A stretch of DNA of 64,000 nucleotides from the NCBI RefSeq assembly GCF_009846885.1, contig NZ_WUWM01000021.1, positions 1 through 64,000 of the forward strand, in the 5' to 3' direction. A model generated the notes under the pieces. It worked only from the letters and a program-made list of their open reading frames with translations. It was not told the DNA's origin and did no database searches. The first letter of the stretch is position 1, and each line of letters begins with the position of its first letter. This stretch comes from Paenibacillus puerhi. GTDB lineage: Bacteria > Bacillota > Bacilli > Paenibacillales > NBRC-103111. The position numbers and the translations under genes were made by a program. Shown piece by piece: positions 7,571 to 15,351 of the stretch.

Positions 7571-8338
7571 CTAAATAGGAGGCAGCAGCACTTCTCCGCG
7601 TTCCTTCAGCAGCTTTTTGACGATTGTCGCAGCCTTCACGTGTATAGGCAGGGAATCGGATATCTCCATGCTGTACTGAGCTTGCCGGATGCAGGCTCTA
7701 ATATCGGCATAGCTTGCGCACTCGTGCTCCAACCGGTTGATCACACAGCCGTACTGCAGAGGATGATGCGTATCGCTGCCGGCCGTGACCGGGATTCCGA
7801 TCTGCTCCGCCAATGCCTTCACCTCATCCCTCATAGACAGGCCATAGGAGTACAGATCCTTGCCGTTCATATCCAATGCGTCCAAGCGCTTTAGCAGATG
7901 AGCCGGATGCTGAGTGAGCGGATTGCTGTCCCGATGCGGATGAGCGCCGATGCGCAGGAGGTCTAGTTCATCGCACCAGTCAAGCAGCTTCTCAAGCGCT
8001 ATGAAAGCACCCTTCGCCGTAAAGGGCTCCAGCCTTTGCCGCAGCTCCAGGATGGACGCTCGATCCCCAATGACGAGAATATGCCCCTTCTGGTCGACAT
8101 CAACCTCCATACCGGGAAACACTTTAAATCCGTTTATGTCATAATAGTGATCCAAGTAAGGATAGTGGCGGTCCAGCTCCTCGTAAATATGAAAGAAATG
8201 ATCCGTATTAAAATGCTCGGTCATCGCGATGGCGTCCAATCCGGCGTCTCTTGCGTCCTGAATGGACTGGTCGAAATAGGCTAACGAAAACGGCGTTTTT
8301 TTCGAAAGCTTGACGTGGGCGTGAAGGTCTATTTTCAT
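7571..8338 (-). CDS. PHP-domain phosphoesterase-like protein (paralogue 1)
   Basis: The protein has about 255 residues. Metal-binding PHP motifs occur in order: IDLHAHV near the N-terminus, AMTEHFNTDH, MEVDV, RIGAHPHRD and TAGSDTHHP. This supports a multinuclear metal phosphoesterase or hydrolase; the substrate is unknown. ATG at 8338 is preferred over the GTG two codons earlier because GGAGAAA is well spaced only for the ATG. It follows ecfT by 18 bases and so belongs to the transporter operon. It resembles the divergent gene at 12051 along its whole length, so a duplicate pair brackets the transporter. Confidence 0.8.
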   Translation of the reverse strand: MKIDLHAHVKLSKKTPFSLAYFDQSIQDARDAGLDAIAMTEHFNTDHFFHIYEELDRHYPYLDHYYDINGFKVFPGMEVDVDQKGHILVIGDRASILELRQRLEPFTAKGAFIALEKLLDWCDELDLLRIGAHPHRDSNPLTQHPAHLLKRLDALDMNGKDLYSYGLSMRDEVKALAEQIGIPVTAGSDTHHPLQYGCVINRLEHECASYADIRACIRQAQYSMEISDSLPIHVKAATIVKKLLKERGEVLLPPI

Positions 8339-8356
8339 GGTCACTTTCTCCCTAGA

Positions 8357-9196
8357 TTAAAGTTGATAGAGCTGTCCCAAAATAAATAACAAGCCTAAAT
8401 AAACCGTTGTAACCGCGAGGAAAACGTAATCGCGAAGGCAAATCTTTAAATACGATAATTTGATTTTTTTTACCTTCGGGTTATTCATAGCGTATGTGAA
8501 GCCTTTAATCTCCAAAGCCTCGACCGTCGTACGCGTTCTTTTGGCCGTATTCAAGATGAGCGGATAGAAGGCAAGTATGGACAGCTTACCGGTATAAAGG
8601 ATCATTCTCCAGCCTAAAAAGCCTTTTCTTTCGGGAGCTTTGCCGCGCAGGCGATAGGAATACAATATATTGTTGTACTCTTCAATTAAGATCGGCAGCA
8701 TCCGATAGCCATAGGCGACACCGAAGCTGAACTGCGCGGGCATGCCTAGACTTAAGAGGCCGTCGCTCAGCTTCTCGGGGTCCATACTGGAGAAAATCGC
8801 TATACTGGCGAGCGTAATAATAAGCAGCTTAAGCGTAAGCGTGCTAAGCGCCCAGGCAGCAGACAGGCCGCCTCCGAACAGCAGCGACACAACGAGCATA
8901 TAAGCGGCATCGGAGACAAGACCTAAAGCGAGCACCAGCAAGACCAGAATACTTGGCTTGGAGGTATAAGTTAGGATAAGGATCGGCAGCAGCATGCCTA
9001 GCAAAATGACTTTGTTGTGGATGAACCAAGGCGCAATAGCGAAGAAAGAATACCAGGCTATTAATATACGCGGATCGAATCTGGACAAAAAGGTCAAGGA
9101 GTGGCCATATGCGGTCCGCAGCAATTCTACCTTGATCCGCTCCACGCTTATTTTTTCCCATAAGGTAGCTTTAGGCGCTGATTTCGTTAACTCCAC
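8357..9196 (-). CDS. ecfT: ECF transporter T component (EcfT)
   Basis: This 279-residue membrane protein has about five hydrophobic segments and the CbiQ/EcfT pattern. After two membrane segments comes FGVAYGYRMLPILIEEYNNI, then the cytoplasmic coupling helices with YSYRLRGKAPERK and TVEALEIKGF; these Ala-Arg-Gly-like motifs contact the ATPases. It starts at GTG 9196, overlapping by ten bases the position where the upstream ATPase gene would end if its frameshift were repaired. With the S component and double ATPase it forms one ECF importer. Confidence 0.85.
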   Translation of the reverse strand: MELTKSAPKATLWEKISVERIKVELLRTAYGHSLTFLSRFDPRILIAWYSFFAIAPWFIHNKVILLGMLLPILILTYTSKPSILVLLVLALGLVSDAAYMLVVSLLFGGGLSAAWALSTLTLKLLIITLASIAIFSSMDPEKLSDGLLSLGMPAQFSFGVAYGYRMLPILIEEYNNILYSYRLRGKAPERKGFLGWRMILYTGKLSILAFYPLILNTAKRTRTTVEALEIKGFTYAMNNPKVKKIKLSYLKICLRDYVFLAVTTVYLGLLFILGQLYQL

Positions 9197-9385
9197 GGTA
9201 TACCTCCTAAAGTTCTAAGCGTATTAATATGGGCAACAAATTCAGATACGGACAAGCATGCCGGTGAAATGCCAGCGACATGGCACAATTCTACGATTTG
9301 CGGCGGTAGGAGCGCAGCGAGCTTTAATACGTCCTTCTGTTCAAAAACGGCTCTGCTGTTCGTATCCAGAACGATGGTTCCTTCA

Positions 9386-10957
9386 TTACATCACGATAAC
9401 CCTTGTGGCCCAGTCTGCCACTAATTGCATATCATGGGTCGCGACGACGATGGCCTTGACATGGTCTCTCAGCTCATCGAAGAGTTGGGTCATTTCGCGG
9501 CGGCTGGCAATGTCGAGGCTCACGGTAGGCTCATCCAGCAGCATCACGGCCGGCCGCATCGCCATGCCGATCGCAAGCGTAGCCCGGCGCTGCTGTCTGC
9601 CGCTGAGCAGACGACCGTCGCGCTGCTGCAGGTTCTGCAATTTGAACGTTTGCACAATACGATCGACGAATGGCCCGATAGGCTCCCGCTTTCTAGCCTT
9701 CAGAAAAAACTCGATATCGGAACGGATGTTATCGGCGATAAACATTTCCTCGGGATTTTGAACAATAAACGAAACATGCTCCGACAGCTTCTCCGGCGAC
9801 GTCTGCTTCGTGTCGGTATCGCATACCGTAACCGTGCCTTGCCATGGACGGCGAATGCCCGCTATGAGACGAAGCAGGGTCGATTTGCCCGCTCCGTTAT
9901 TGCCGATAAGCGCAATCCGCTCGCCCTCGTGGATGTGCAGGTTAATATTTTGCAAAGTAGGCCGCTGCTTGCGATCCATGCTTGGATAGCCGCTGAACAC
10001 TCCGTCAAAATGAACAAGCCGTTTGCCCTTCGCCGTATTCGTCTTCTCTGCGCCCAAGTCAATCTCATGCTTTCGATAGTCCGGAAGCGAAGCCAGGTGA
10101 AGTGCATGAGCTGCTTCCTGGATCGTAACGGGGTACACGCCGGGCTTCTTTGATTCAAACAGGTGCCCGCGAAGCTCATGGAAGGCCTGAGTAACCTGCG
10201 GAGGCTGGATATGAAGCGAAGCAAGCTCCTCCACAGCGGACAGCCCTTCCCGAACATCCTTTACCCATCGAACCCTTCCGCCTGCCTCCATTAAAACAAC
10301 CTTGTGGCAGAAGTCTGCGATATACTCGGTGTGATGCTCAATGACGATAATGGTCTTGTTATACTTTTGATTAAGCAAGGTCAGCTTTTCATAGATCATG
10401 CGGGCATGGGCAGGGTCCAATTGTGCGACGGGCTCGTCGATGATAATAATGTCCGGATCCAGGGACAGCGCAGCCGCGAGGGCGGTCATATGCTTTTGTC
10501 CGCCGCTCAGCTGCCAGATCCATTTTCCTTGAAGGTCTTCCATCTCAAGCATTTGCAGTGCTTTTTTTCCGCGTTCCTGATAATCCTCGTAGCCAAAGTT
10601 CAGAGGAGCAAAGCAAACCTCGTCAAGCACTGTCGGACGAACCAATTGGTTCTCGAAATCCTGAAACACATAAGCGACATGCTTGGAAAGCTCGGCAATG
10701 CTTGTTTGACTGGTGGGGAGTCCGTTAATGGCAACGCTGCCCTCCATATCGCCGGCGTAGTAGGTCGGAATAAGGCCGTTCAAGCATTTGCAGAGCGTAG
10801 ACTTGCCGCTGCCGTTGCTTCCGATAATAGCCGTAAAATCGCCGCGCTCCAAGGTCAGGCTCACTTGGCTTAAGGAGTCATAGGCAGCGCCCGGGTAGCG
10901 GAACGTCACCTCTTTTATATCGATGATGGGCCCCTTATCCCTCTTCGTTTCGGTCAT
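9386..10957 (-). CDS. ECF transporter fused double ATPase (EcfA-EcfA'), C-terminus frameshifted
   Basis: The start (MTETKRDKGP, 10957) overlaps the S-component stop as ATGA, with AAGGAGATACGGCAGC before it. Two ABC ATPases lie in one chain. The first has IGSNGSGKST, LSGGQ and IIIIDEP (about residues 15-240). The second has IGNNGAGKST, a degenerate signature LSGRQ, VMLLDEP and ATHD (about 315-523). The frame ends at 9386 after RVIVM. One extra base at 9388 causes this: without it the frame runs on for about 66 codons (NEGTIVLDTNSRAVFEQKDV...) to 9187. Both ATPase cores are intact, so function may survive. Confidence 0.85.
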   Translation of the reverse strand: MTETKRDKGPIIDIKEVTFRYPGAAYDSLSQVSLTLERGDFTAIIGSNGSGKSTLCKCLNGLIPTYYAGDMEGSVAINGLPTSQTSIAELSKHVAYVFQDFENQLVRPTVLDEVCFAPLNFGYEDYQERGKKALQMLEMEDLQGKWIWQLSGGQKHMTALAAALSLDPDIIIIDEPVAQLDPAHARMIYEKLTLLNQKYNKTIIVIEHHTEYIADFCHKVVLMEAGGRVRWVKDVREGLSAVEELASLHIQPPQVTQAFHELRGHLFESKKPGVYPVTIQEAAHALHLASLPDYRKHEIDLGAEKTNTAKGKRLVHFDGVFSGYPSMDRKQRPTLQNINLHIHEGERIALIGNNGAGKSTLLRLIAGIRRPWQGTVTVCDTDTKQTSPEKLSEHVSFIVQNPEEMFIADNIRSDIEFFLKARKREPIGPFVDRIVQTFKLQNLQQRDGRLLSGRQQRRATLAIGMAMRPAVMLLDEPTVSLDIASRREMTQLFDELRDHVKAIVVATHDMQLVADWATRVIVM

Positions 10958-11823
10958 GCTGCCGTATCTCCTTTTTTTGCGAGCTTTCTTTTGTTTGTCG
11001 CCCAAACCATCGCCGCGATGAAGATAAGGGCAGCAACGGCTAAGCTCATCCAAAACGCGGTATTGCCAAAGTCAGCCTCCCACTCCCACGAGAAAAACGT
11101 AAGGTCAGACTCGGATAAAAATTCAGCAGCACCGGCAATGACGAACAGTACGATGGCCGTAATAATTAAGCGAGGCGTAACAAAGTCGCCCATCGAGCCG
11201 GCTGCGCGTCCGTCGCGCGGCTTCATGCCGAGCAGGGGCTCTACTTTTCCATACAAACGGGGAACTAAATATAAAATCGGCAGCAGCGAAAACAGTGTTC
11301 CGGAAATAATCATAGCGTTGAGGAAGGAGAAGCCTTCGATGGCAAGGATGCTCTCGGGCAGTCCAGGCACAGTCTCCAGGTCTTCGATGCCCACATATAC
11401 TTTTGCAATATCGACAAGCGTTCCAAGCAATTGGTCAATACCGATAGCGACGTAAGCGGCAATTGCAAGCTGGCGCCTGTTTCTTGGATCGGTAACCAGC
11501 ATGCCGGCTGTGAATATAGCAAGCGAGAATTCAATAAATTTCTCCAGCTCGCTAATACCGCCGAATTGTCCCAGCAGCAGCTCTCCGAACACGATTTCAC
11601 CTACGCACGCTCCTAAAGCCGCATAGAGCGGATTAAACAAAATAGCGAACAGCAGTGGAATAAAGATGAAATATTCAACCTTGATTTCGACAGGTCCTAA
11701 TCTAAACTCGGGAAGCAGCTCGGTAATCATGTTGGAAATTCCGTACAGCGACATCGACAAGACAAAGATCATAAGCTTCTGCTGCGAGGTTAATACCGGG
11801 CGTTTCGATGCGAGAGCTTGCAT
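10954..11823 (-). CDS. Putative ECF transporter substrate-binding (S) component
   Basis: This 289-residue integral membrane protein has about six hydrophobic segments, a PLYAALGACVGEIVFGELLLG segment typical of the lumen-facing part of S components, and an extra C-terminal pair of segments. It is the first gene of a run S-AA'-T with stop/start overlap to the ATPase gene, which is the main reason for calling it the S component. Substrate cannot be told; the PHP and RpiR neighbours hint at a phosphorylated or sugar-like compound. The ATG follows AGGAGG. Confidence 0.7.
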   Translation of the reverse strand: MQALASKRPVLTSQQKLMIFVLSMSLYGISNMITELLPEFRLGPVEIKVEYFIFIPLLFAILFNPLYAALGACVGEIVFGELLLGQFGGISELEKFIEFSLAIFTAGMLVTDPRNRRQLAIAAYVAIGIDQLLGTLVDIAKVYVGIEDLETVPGLPESILAIEGFSFLNAMIISGTLFSLLPILYLVPRLYGKVEPLLGMKPRDGRAAGSMGDFVTPRLIITAIVLFVIAGAAEFLSESDLTFFSWEWEADFGNTAFWMSLAVAALIFIAAMVWATNKRKLAKKGDTAA

Positions 11824-11957
11824 GTTTCATTCCTCCTAAAGGTTATTGAGATTTGGTTGGCAATGGCAATGCTTGGCCTATGAAGTCTGGATGAAGAGCT
11901 TTCAAGTATAAGCATAGGTTCGAATTGTTAGAGCAGTGTTATCGCTATGTTGATTAT

Positions 11958-12008
11958 GAGTTAATTATTTTCAAAAATATATAAATGATAATTAATTTTC
12001 ATATATAA
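11958..12008. promoter_or_regulatory. AT-rich divergent control region with repeated motif
   Basis: On the minus strand TGAAAATAATTAA and TGAAAATTAATTA occur about 30 bases apart; TTAATTAT (11961-11968) and ATAATTAA (11988-11995) form an inverted repeat; TATAAT (12003-12008) can be the -10 of the rightward PHP gene. This lies between the ECF operon and the second PHP gene and is the best candidate for the RpiR operator. Confidence 0.4.
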
Positions 12009-12050
12009 TAGGAAGGCTAGAATGAATAAGGATTGCAGGAGGGGCAGCGG

Positions 12051-12803
12051 ATGAGAATTGACTTTCATACCCATGGCAAGTGGTCGAAACATATAGCGTT
12101 TTCCTATTCGTATTATTCGGAGATGATGAAGCAGGCGTCCCGCTATTTGGATGCTGTAGCACTGACGGAGCATTTTAATACGATTAACTTCCATCATATC
12201 TTTGAGGTGCTGGACACAGAGGCTCTCTATGAAGAGGGATATTATGTAGTAGAAGGCGTTAAGGTTTTTCCGGGGATCGAAGTGGATGTAGCGGAGAAAA
12301 GTCACATTCTTGTAATTGGCGGGCGTGAGAGCATTAGGGCGATCAGCAGCCAGTTGGACAGCTTTAGAGCGTCAGGTGACTTCATGCCTTTAGAGCAATT
12401 GATTGATTTATGCGATGAGCACCGCTGTCTGAAGATCGGCGCGCATCCGTATCGGGAAGAGAATCCCTTGTATCAGGTAGACAAGAGCCTGCTCAAGCGT
12501 TTAGATGCTCTTGATATTAATGGAAGAGATCTCCATAAGTACGGTTTGGATATGGAGCATCGAGTGAAGCAATTGGCGGACGCTTTGGAATTGTCGGCGG
12601 TTGCGGGCAGCGATACGCACCAGCCCTTGCAGTTTGGCTGCGTCACCAATGTGCTGGATGACGAATGCGCTAATGCAGCTGAGCTGAAGGAAGCGATTAG
12701 AAGAAGGCAGTACCGCTGTACTGTCTCAGAGGATTTGCACGCTAAAGTCAGCAGCGCCGAAGAGGAGCAGATGAAGTATAAGAGAGGGCTGCTGCTGCGA
12801 TAG
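12051..12803 (+). CDS. PHP-domain phosphoesterase-like protein (paralogue 2)
   Basis: The protein has 250 residues, starting at the ATG behind CAGGAGGGGCAGCGG; an ATG six codons earlier would place the ribosome site inside the gene. PHP metal ligands appear as IDFHTHG, ALTEHFNTIN, IEVDV, KIGAHPYRE and AGSDTHQP, in the same spacing as the paralogue at 7571. The two are clearly homologous throughout (for example KVFPG.EVDV, HILVIG and LKRLDALD.NG.DL). It is transcribed away from the ECF operon, so a shared regulator can control both. Substrate unknown. Confidence 0.8.
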   Translation: MRIDFHTHGKWSKHIAFSYSYYSEMMKQASRYLDAVALTEHFNTINFHHIFEVLDTEALYEEGYYVVEGVKVFPGIEVDVAEKSHILVIGGRESIRAISSQLDSFRASGDFMPLEQLIDLCDEHRCLKIGAHPYREENPLYQVDKSLLKRLDALDINGRDLHKYGLDMEHRVKQLADALELSAVAGSDTHQPLQFGCVTNVLDDECANAAELKEAIRRRQYRCTVSEDLHAKVSSAEEEQMKYKRGLLLR

Positions 12804-12859
12804 TTGAGTTAATAGTTTTATTGGTTAGGTAGTAAGCAGTAGCTCCGGACGGAATATGA

Positions 12860-13060
12860 TCCTATGGATGCATCGGGAACAAAATTTGCCATGTATTGTT
12901 GGATATCCAACGTGCAAGTGCGGTAGTGGATTTGCTTCCATTGCCCGTATCTATTCTTAATCTGCTTAAGAAAGAATCGATGGAAAAAACGGTCATTTTG
13001 GCATATCTGGATGAAGCCGAAAGAAGGAAGCTTCCGGTCACAGAGGAATTTATTAAATAG
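12860..13060 (+). pseudogene. Unrecognised coding fragment
   Basis: A plus-strand frame lacking an ATG is open to a stop at 13058-13060 and reads like real protein near its end (LLPLPVSILNLLKKESMEKT, AYLDEAERRKLPVTEEFIK). I cannot place it in a family; it is probably the 3' end of a deleted gene. Confidence 0.3.
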
Positions 13061-13230
13061 CTGCATGCCATTATCAGCGGTTTGTTAGGTGAGGATGGAC
13101 GAGCTATATGGGGGGATAGGCCGGTCCGGTTGGGCCGGCTATATGCTTTATATGAGTTCATGGTGGTGTATGTTATACTGTTGATAACACTATATGAACA
13201 CACTGCCTAGCATGCTCCCAATAGGAGTGA

Positions 13231-13377
13231 AATGTTATCGAAGAGCTGCGATTCATTCAAGCCGATGTTGAAGCGAATCCGGAACTAAGCTTCATGATTG
13301 AACAGAGCAGAATCGTTTATAAGTCTGGCAAGGCCTTGTGCACGTCGGAAATATTGAAATTTCTTGAAACTCTTTAA
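13231..13377 (+). pseudogene. Unrecognised small frame ahead of the toxin-antitoxin pair
   Basis: A 48-codon frame (IEELRFIQADVEANPELSFM...) ends 22 bases before the antitoxin ATG. There is no ATG, GTG or TTG at its 5' end, so it is a remnant or uses an unusual start. Upstream, GTTATACTGTTGATAAC (13172-13188) is a short palindrome that could be an operator. Confidence 0.3.
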
Positions 13378-13399
13378 TCGGAAGGTTGGTGTTCAACCC

Positions 13400-13633
13400 A
13401 TGTCTTTGCCCAAAAAGATGGATCAACAAACGGCTATGGAACTTCGCTCCATACTGACAAAGATGAATATTACGCAAAGCAAAGTAAGAATCAACTTAGA
13501 GAATGATACGATTGAAGTCGAGGATGACTATTCCATTGATGACATCCTTGAGTCGGCTGGGGTCCTAACACCGGAACAAGCAAAACAGTTAGCGAATGAA
13601 GTTAAGAAAATGCGCGAGGAAGAGTGGAACTAA
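13400..13633 (+). CDS. Putative VapB-like antitoxin
   Basis: This 77-residue acidic protein (MSLPKKMDQQTAMELRSILT...) has the size and position of an antitoxin: it ends exactly one base before the ATG of a PIN-domain toxin. The middle (KVRINLENDTIEVEDDYSID) is strand-forming and acidic, the end (LTPEQAKQLANEVKKMREEE) helical and probably toxin-wrapping. An in-frame TTG 12 codons upstream is a weaker start. Family assignment rests mainly on context. Confidence 0.6.
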   Translation: MSLPKKMDQQTAMELRSILTKMNITQSKVRINLENDTIEVEDDYSIDDILESAGVLTPEQAKQLANEVKKMREEEWN

Positions 13634-14026
13634 ATGGGCGGTTATTTACTCGATACGAATATCGCGATTGCACTGCTTGCTGGGGAGCATGCCTCGTTGA
13701 ATTTTGTCAGGCAGGCCAGTGACGATCGGATGTCGATTTATTTCTCTGTAATTACGGAGTGTGAAGTATTCAGCGGGCTGGAATCCGCTTATCGCTTGCA
13801 AGGAATCAAGCTGTTTAATTCACGAAGATGTATTGAGGTAAGTTCCGGTGTTGCTCGACTTGCCGGAGACATACGTAGGGAACAGAAATCGAAAGGACGG
13901 AAGCTCAAAACTCCGGACACAATTATTATTGCAACTTCTATTGAGCACCAACTTGGTCTTGTATCAAGGGACCACGATATGAGCTTTGTTCGGGAAGCAT
14001 TCGGTTTGCCGCTGTTTACTATTTAG
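13634..14026 (+). CDS. vapC: PIN-domain ribonuclease toxin, VapC-like
   Basis: The protein has 130 residues, normal for VapC. PIN active-site acids are all present: D7 in YLLDTNIAI, E42/E44 in VITECEVFSGL, D95 in KTPDTIIIATS and D113/D115 in SRDHDM. VapC toxins cleave RNA, often tRNA, when their antitoxin is degraded. It starts directly after the antitoxin stop with no gap, so translation is coupled. A hairpin with a T-run follows. Confidence 0.85.
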   Translation: MGGYLLDTNIAIALLAGEHASLNFVRQASDDRMSIYFSVITECEVFSGLESAYRLQGIKLFNSRRCIEVSSGVARLAGDIRREQKSKGRKLKTPDTIIIATSIEHQLGLVSRDHDMSFVREAFGLPLFTI

Positions 14027-14031
14027 CCAAC

Positions 14032-14067
14032 CCATTGTAATTCCGTCCGGGATACAGTGGTTTTTTT
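14032..14067 (+). terminator. Terminator of the toxin-antitoxin operon
   Basis: CCATTGTA and TACAGTGG pair (one G-T pair) around a 13-base loop, followed by seven Ts. Confidence 0.65.
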
Positions 14068-14106
14068 ATTTGCTCGGAATACTAATGGAAACTGACGATC
14101 GTCATT

Positions 14107-14220
14107 AATAACTGGCTCAATGCACGGAGAGAAGCCGTTGTTCCGAAAACAGAAGGGATCGGCCAAGGTTTTCATGCAATTTGGCTGAACTGTATGCTCA
14201 AATACGTTGGATATAGGTGA
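14107..14220 (+). pseudogene. Unrecognised coding scrap
   Basis: Frame NNWLNARREAVVPKTEG...LNCMLKYVGYR reads protein-like but has no start and runs into the next gene's ribosome site. Product unknown. Confidence 0.25.
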
Positions 14221-14228
14221 GGGGCTTT

Positions 14229-14870
14229 ATGCGCGGCAGGAAGAAAAAGAAGCGGACCGATCATAAATCGGAGTCAGCGGAGCTGTTGGAACAAGACGAG
14301 AATTTCTACTCTATCGCTGGACATACGGATGGCGGCTTCCCCTATGGGTTCACGTCGGAGGAATATGAGACTGAACTACGTGCCGAGTCGATAAAAGTGA
14401 TAGCAGCTGGAGGAGAGCCTATGAAAGAATTGAAATTGTCCAAGCAGCAGCTTCAGGAGATCGTGGATGCCTACGATATGTACGTAGAAGGAATAGAGTC
14501 CTTCCTGAATATTGAAACCGGCGAAGTTGTCATATTGAGAACGTTTGATAGGGATGATGAGGACGAGGAGTTAAGCGAAATTATTGAGGAAGGCTTCAAT
14601 GACGTATACTTTCGGATCCCTGGGCGGGAGTCGAATGAAGGGTACGAGGATATGATGGATTTTGCAGTAACGATTGAAGATGCGAAGCTGCAGTCCCGTC
14701 TGATGCACATATTAAGCGGCGGTAAGCGAATATTCCGAAGATTCAAGGATGCATTATCTTCCGATGGCGAGCAGTTAGAGCGATATTACCAGTTTGTAGA
14801 AGAGCGGAATCGCAAACGTGTTTCTGATTGGTTGAAATCCATTGAGGTGAAGTTGATTCTCGAGCAATAA
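14229..14870 (+). CDS. UPF0158 family protein
   Basis: The ATG at 14229 is chosen because GGTGAGG lies just upstream; the GTG at 14217 would overlap that site. The protein has 213 residues. A charged N-terminal extension of about 60 residues (RGRKKKKRTDHKSE) precedes a UPF0158-type domain: LSKQQLQEIVDAYDMYVEGI, a SFLNIETGEVVIL strand, YEDMMDFAVTIEDAKLQSRL and GGKRIFRRFKDAL, then a tryptophan near the end (SDWLKSIEV). The function of this family is unknown. It is a single-gene unit ending in a strong palindrome. Confidence 0.75.
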   Translation: MRGRKKKKRTDHKSESAELLEQDENFYSIAGHTDGGFPYGFTSEEYETELRAESIKVIAAGGEPMKELKLSKQQLQEIVDAYDMYVEGIESFLNIETGEVVILRTFDRDDEDEELSEIIEEGFNDVYFRIPGRESNEGYEDMMDFAVTIEDAKLQSRLMHILSGGKRIFRRFKDALSSDGEQLERYYQFVEERNRKRVSDWLKSIEVKLILEQ

Positions 14871-14937
14871 AGAAATGTTTAGGTAGGGTTAGGTTATCCC
14901 AATGTTCAAGCTAAAGACGGAGTATCCCATAGAACGA

Positions 14938-14973
14938 CCAATCAGCCCCCCGACTAGTCGGGGGGCTGATTGG
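14938..14973. terminator. Perfect 36-base palindrome
   Basis: Two 18-base arms (left CCAATCAGCCCCCCGACT) meet with no spacer, giving a very GC-rich stem 67 bases after the UPF0158 stop. No T-run follows. Probably a terminator; see findings. Confidence 0.55.
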
Positions 14974-15054
14974 CGATCCGTTCTGATATAGGGTTATGCG
15001 CAACCGGGCGAAGCTCATCGCTTGCCGAAGCATGCTTCTGACGCATGCATATTC

Positions 15055-15117
15055 GGTCTATATTATAACAAATCGTGCATCCTTCATATATAAGTCTTAT
15101 TCCCAAGTTGCTACTAT
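15055..15117 (+). promoter_or_regulatory. Putative YesN-box promoter (fossil copy) upstream of the GH30 gene
   Basis: A box TATTATAACAA, starting at 15061, is followed by TCGTGCATCCTTCATATATAA and, 51 bases from the box start, by the -10 TACTAT (15112-15117). The sequence 15055-15165 is nearly the same as 22328-22437 before the binding-protein gene. No good -35 is present, as expected for an activator-dependent promoter. Confidence 0.6.
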
Positions 15118-15164
15118 AGGAACAGGCAAGATAAATGAATAGAATATGCAGGAGGGGTGAAAAC

Positions 15165-15215
15165 ATGCTGGTTGAAAGCGCTCTCTGATCGCTTTGACTG
15201 TAACAGCTGCTTTCC
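15165..15215 (+). pseudogene. Remnant 5' end of a sugar-binding lipoprotein gene
   Basis: After AGGAGGGG an ATG opens seven codons and stops. The bases to about 15215 align with the first codons of the gene at 22437 (for example AAGCGCTCTCTGATCG against AAGCGTTCTCTGACCG). It is a duplicated and deleted copy of that gene's start. TGAAAGCGCTCTCT (15173-15186) is also a CcpA-site-like sequence. The stretch to 15351 holds nothing else. Confidence 0.55.
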
Positions 15216-15351
15216 GCTATCCGAGGGCATCTAGAATCAAGTCAGAACTTCCTCGCTTAATGAAAGCGTATTCAAATTGAAATGAATTTCGTAAGGAAAT
15301 CTGCTCCATGCATGAAAAAAGTTAAATGAAGGCTAAGGAGGAACACGAAGA

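Noticed and set aside
9425-10153. 242-codon plus-strand frame opposite the ECF ATPase gene
   Set aside because: It mirrors an unmistakable double ABC ATPase on the other strand.
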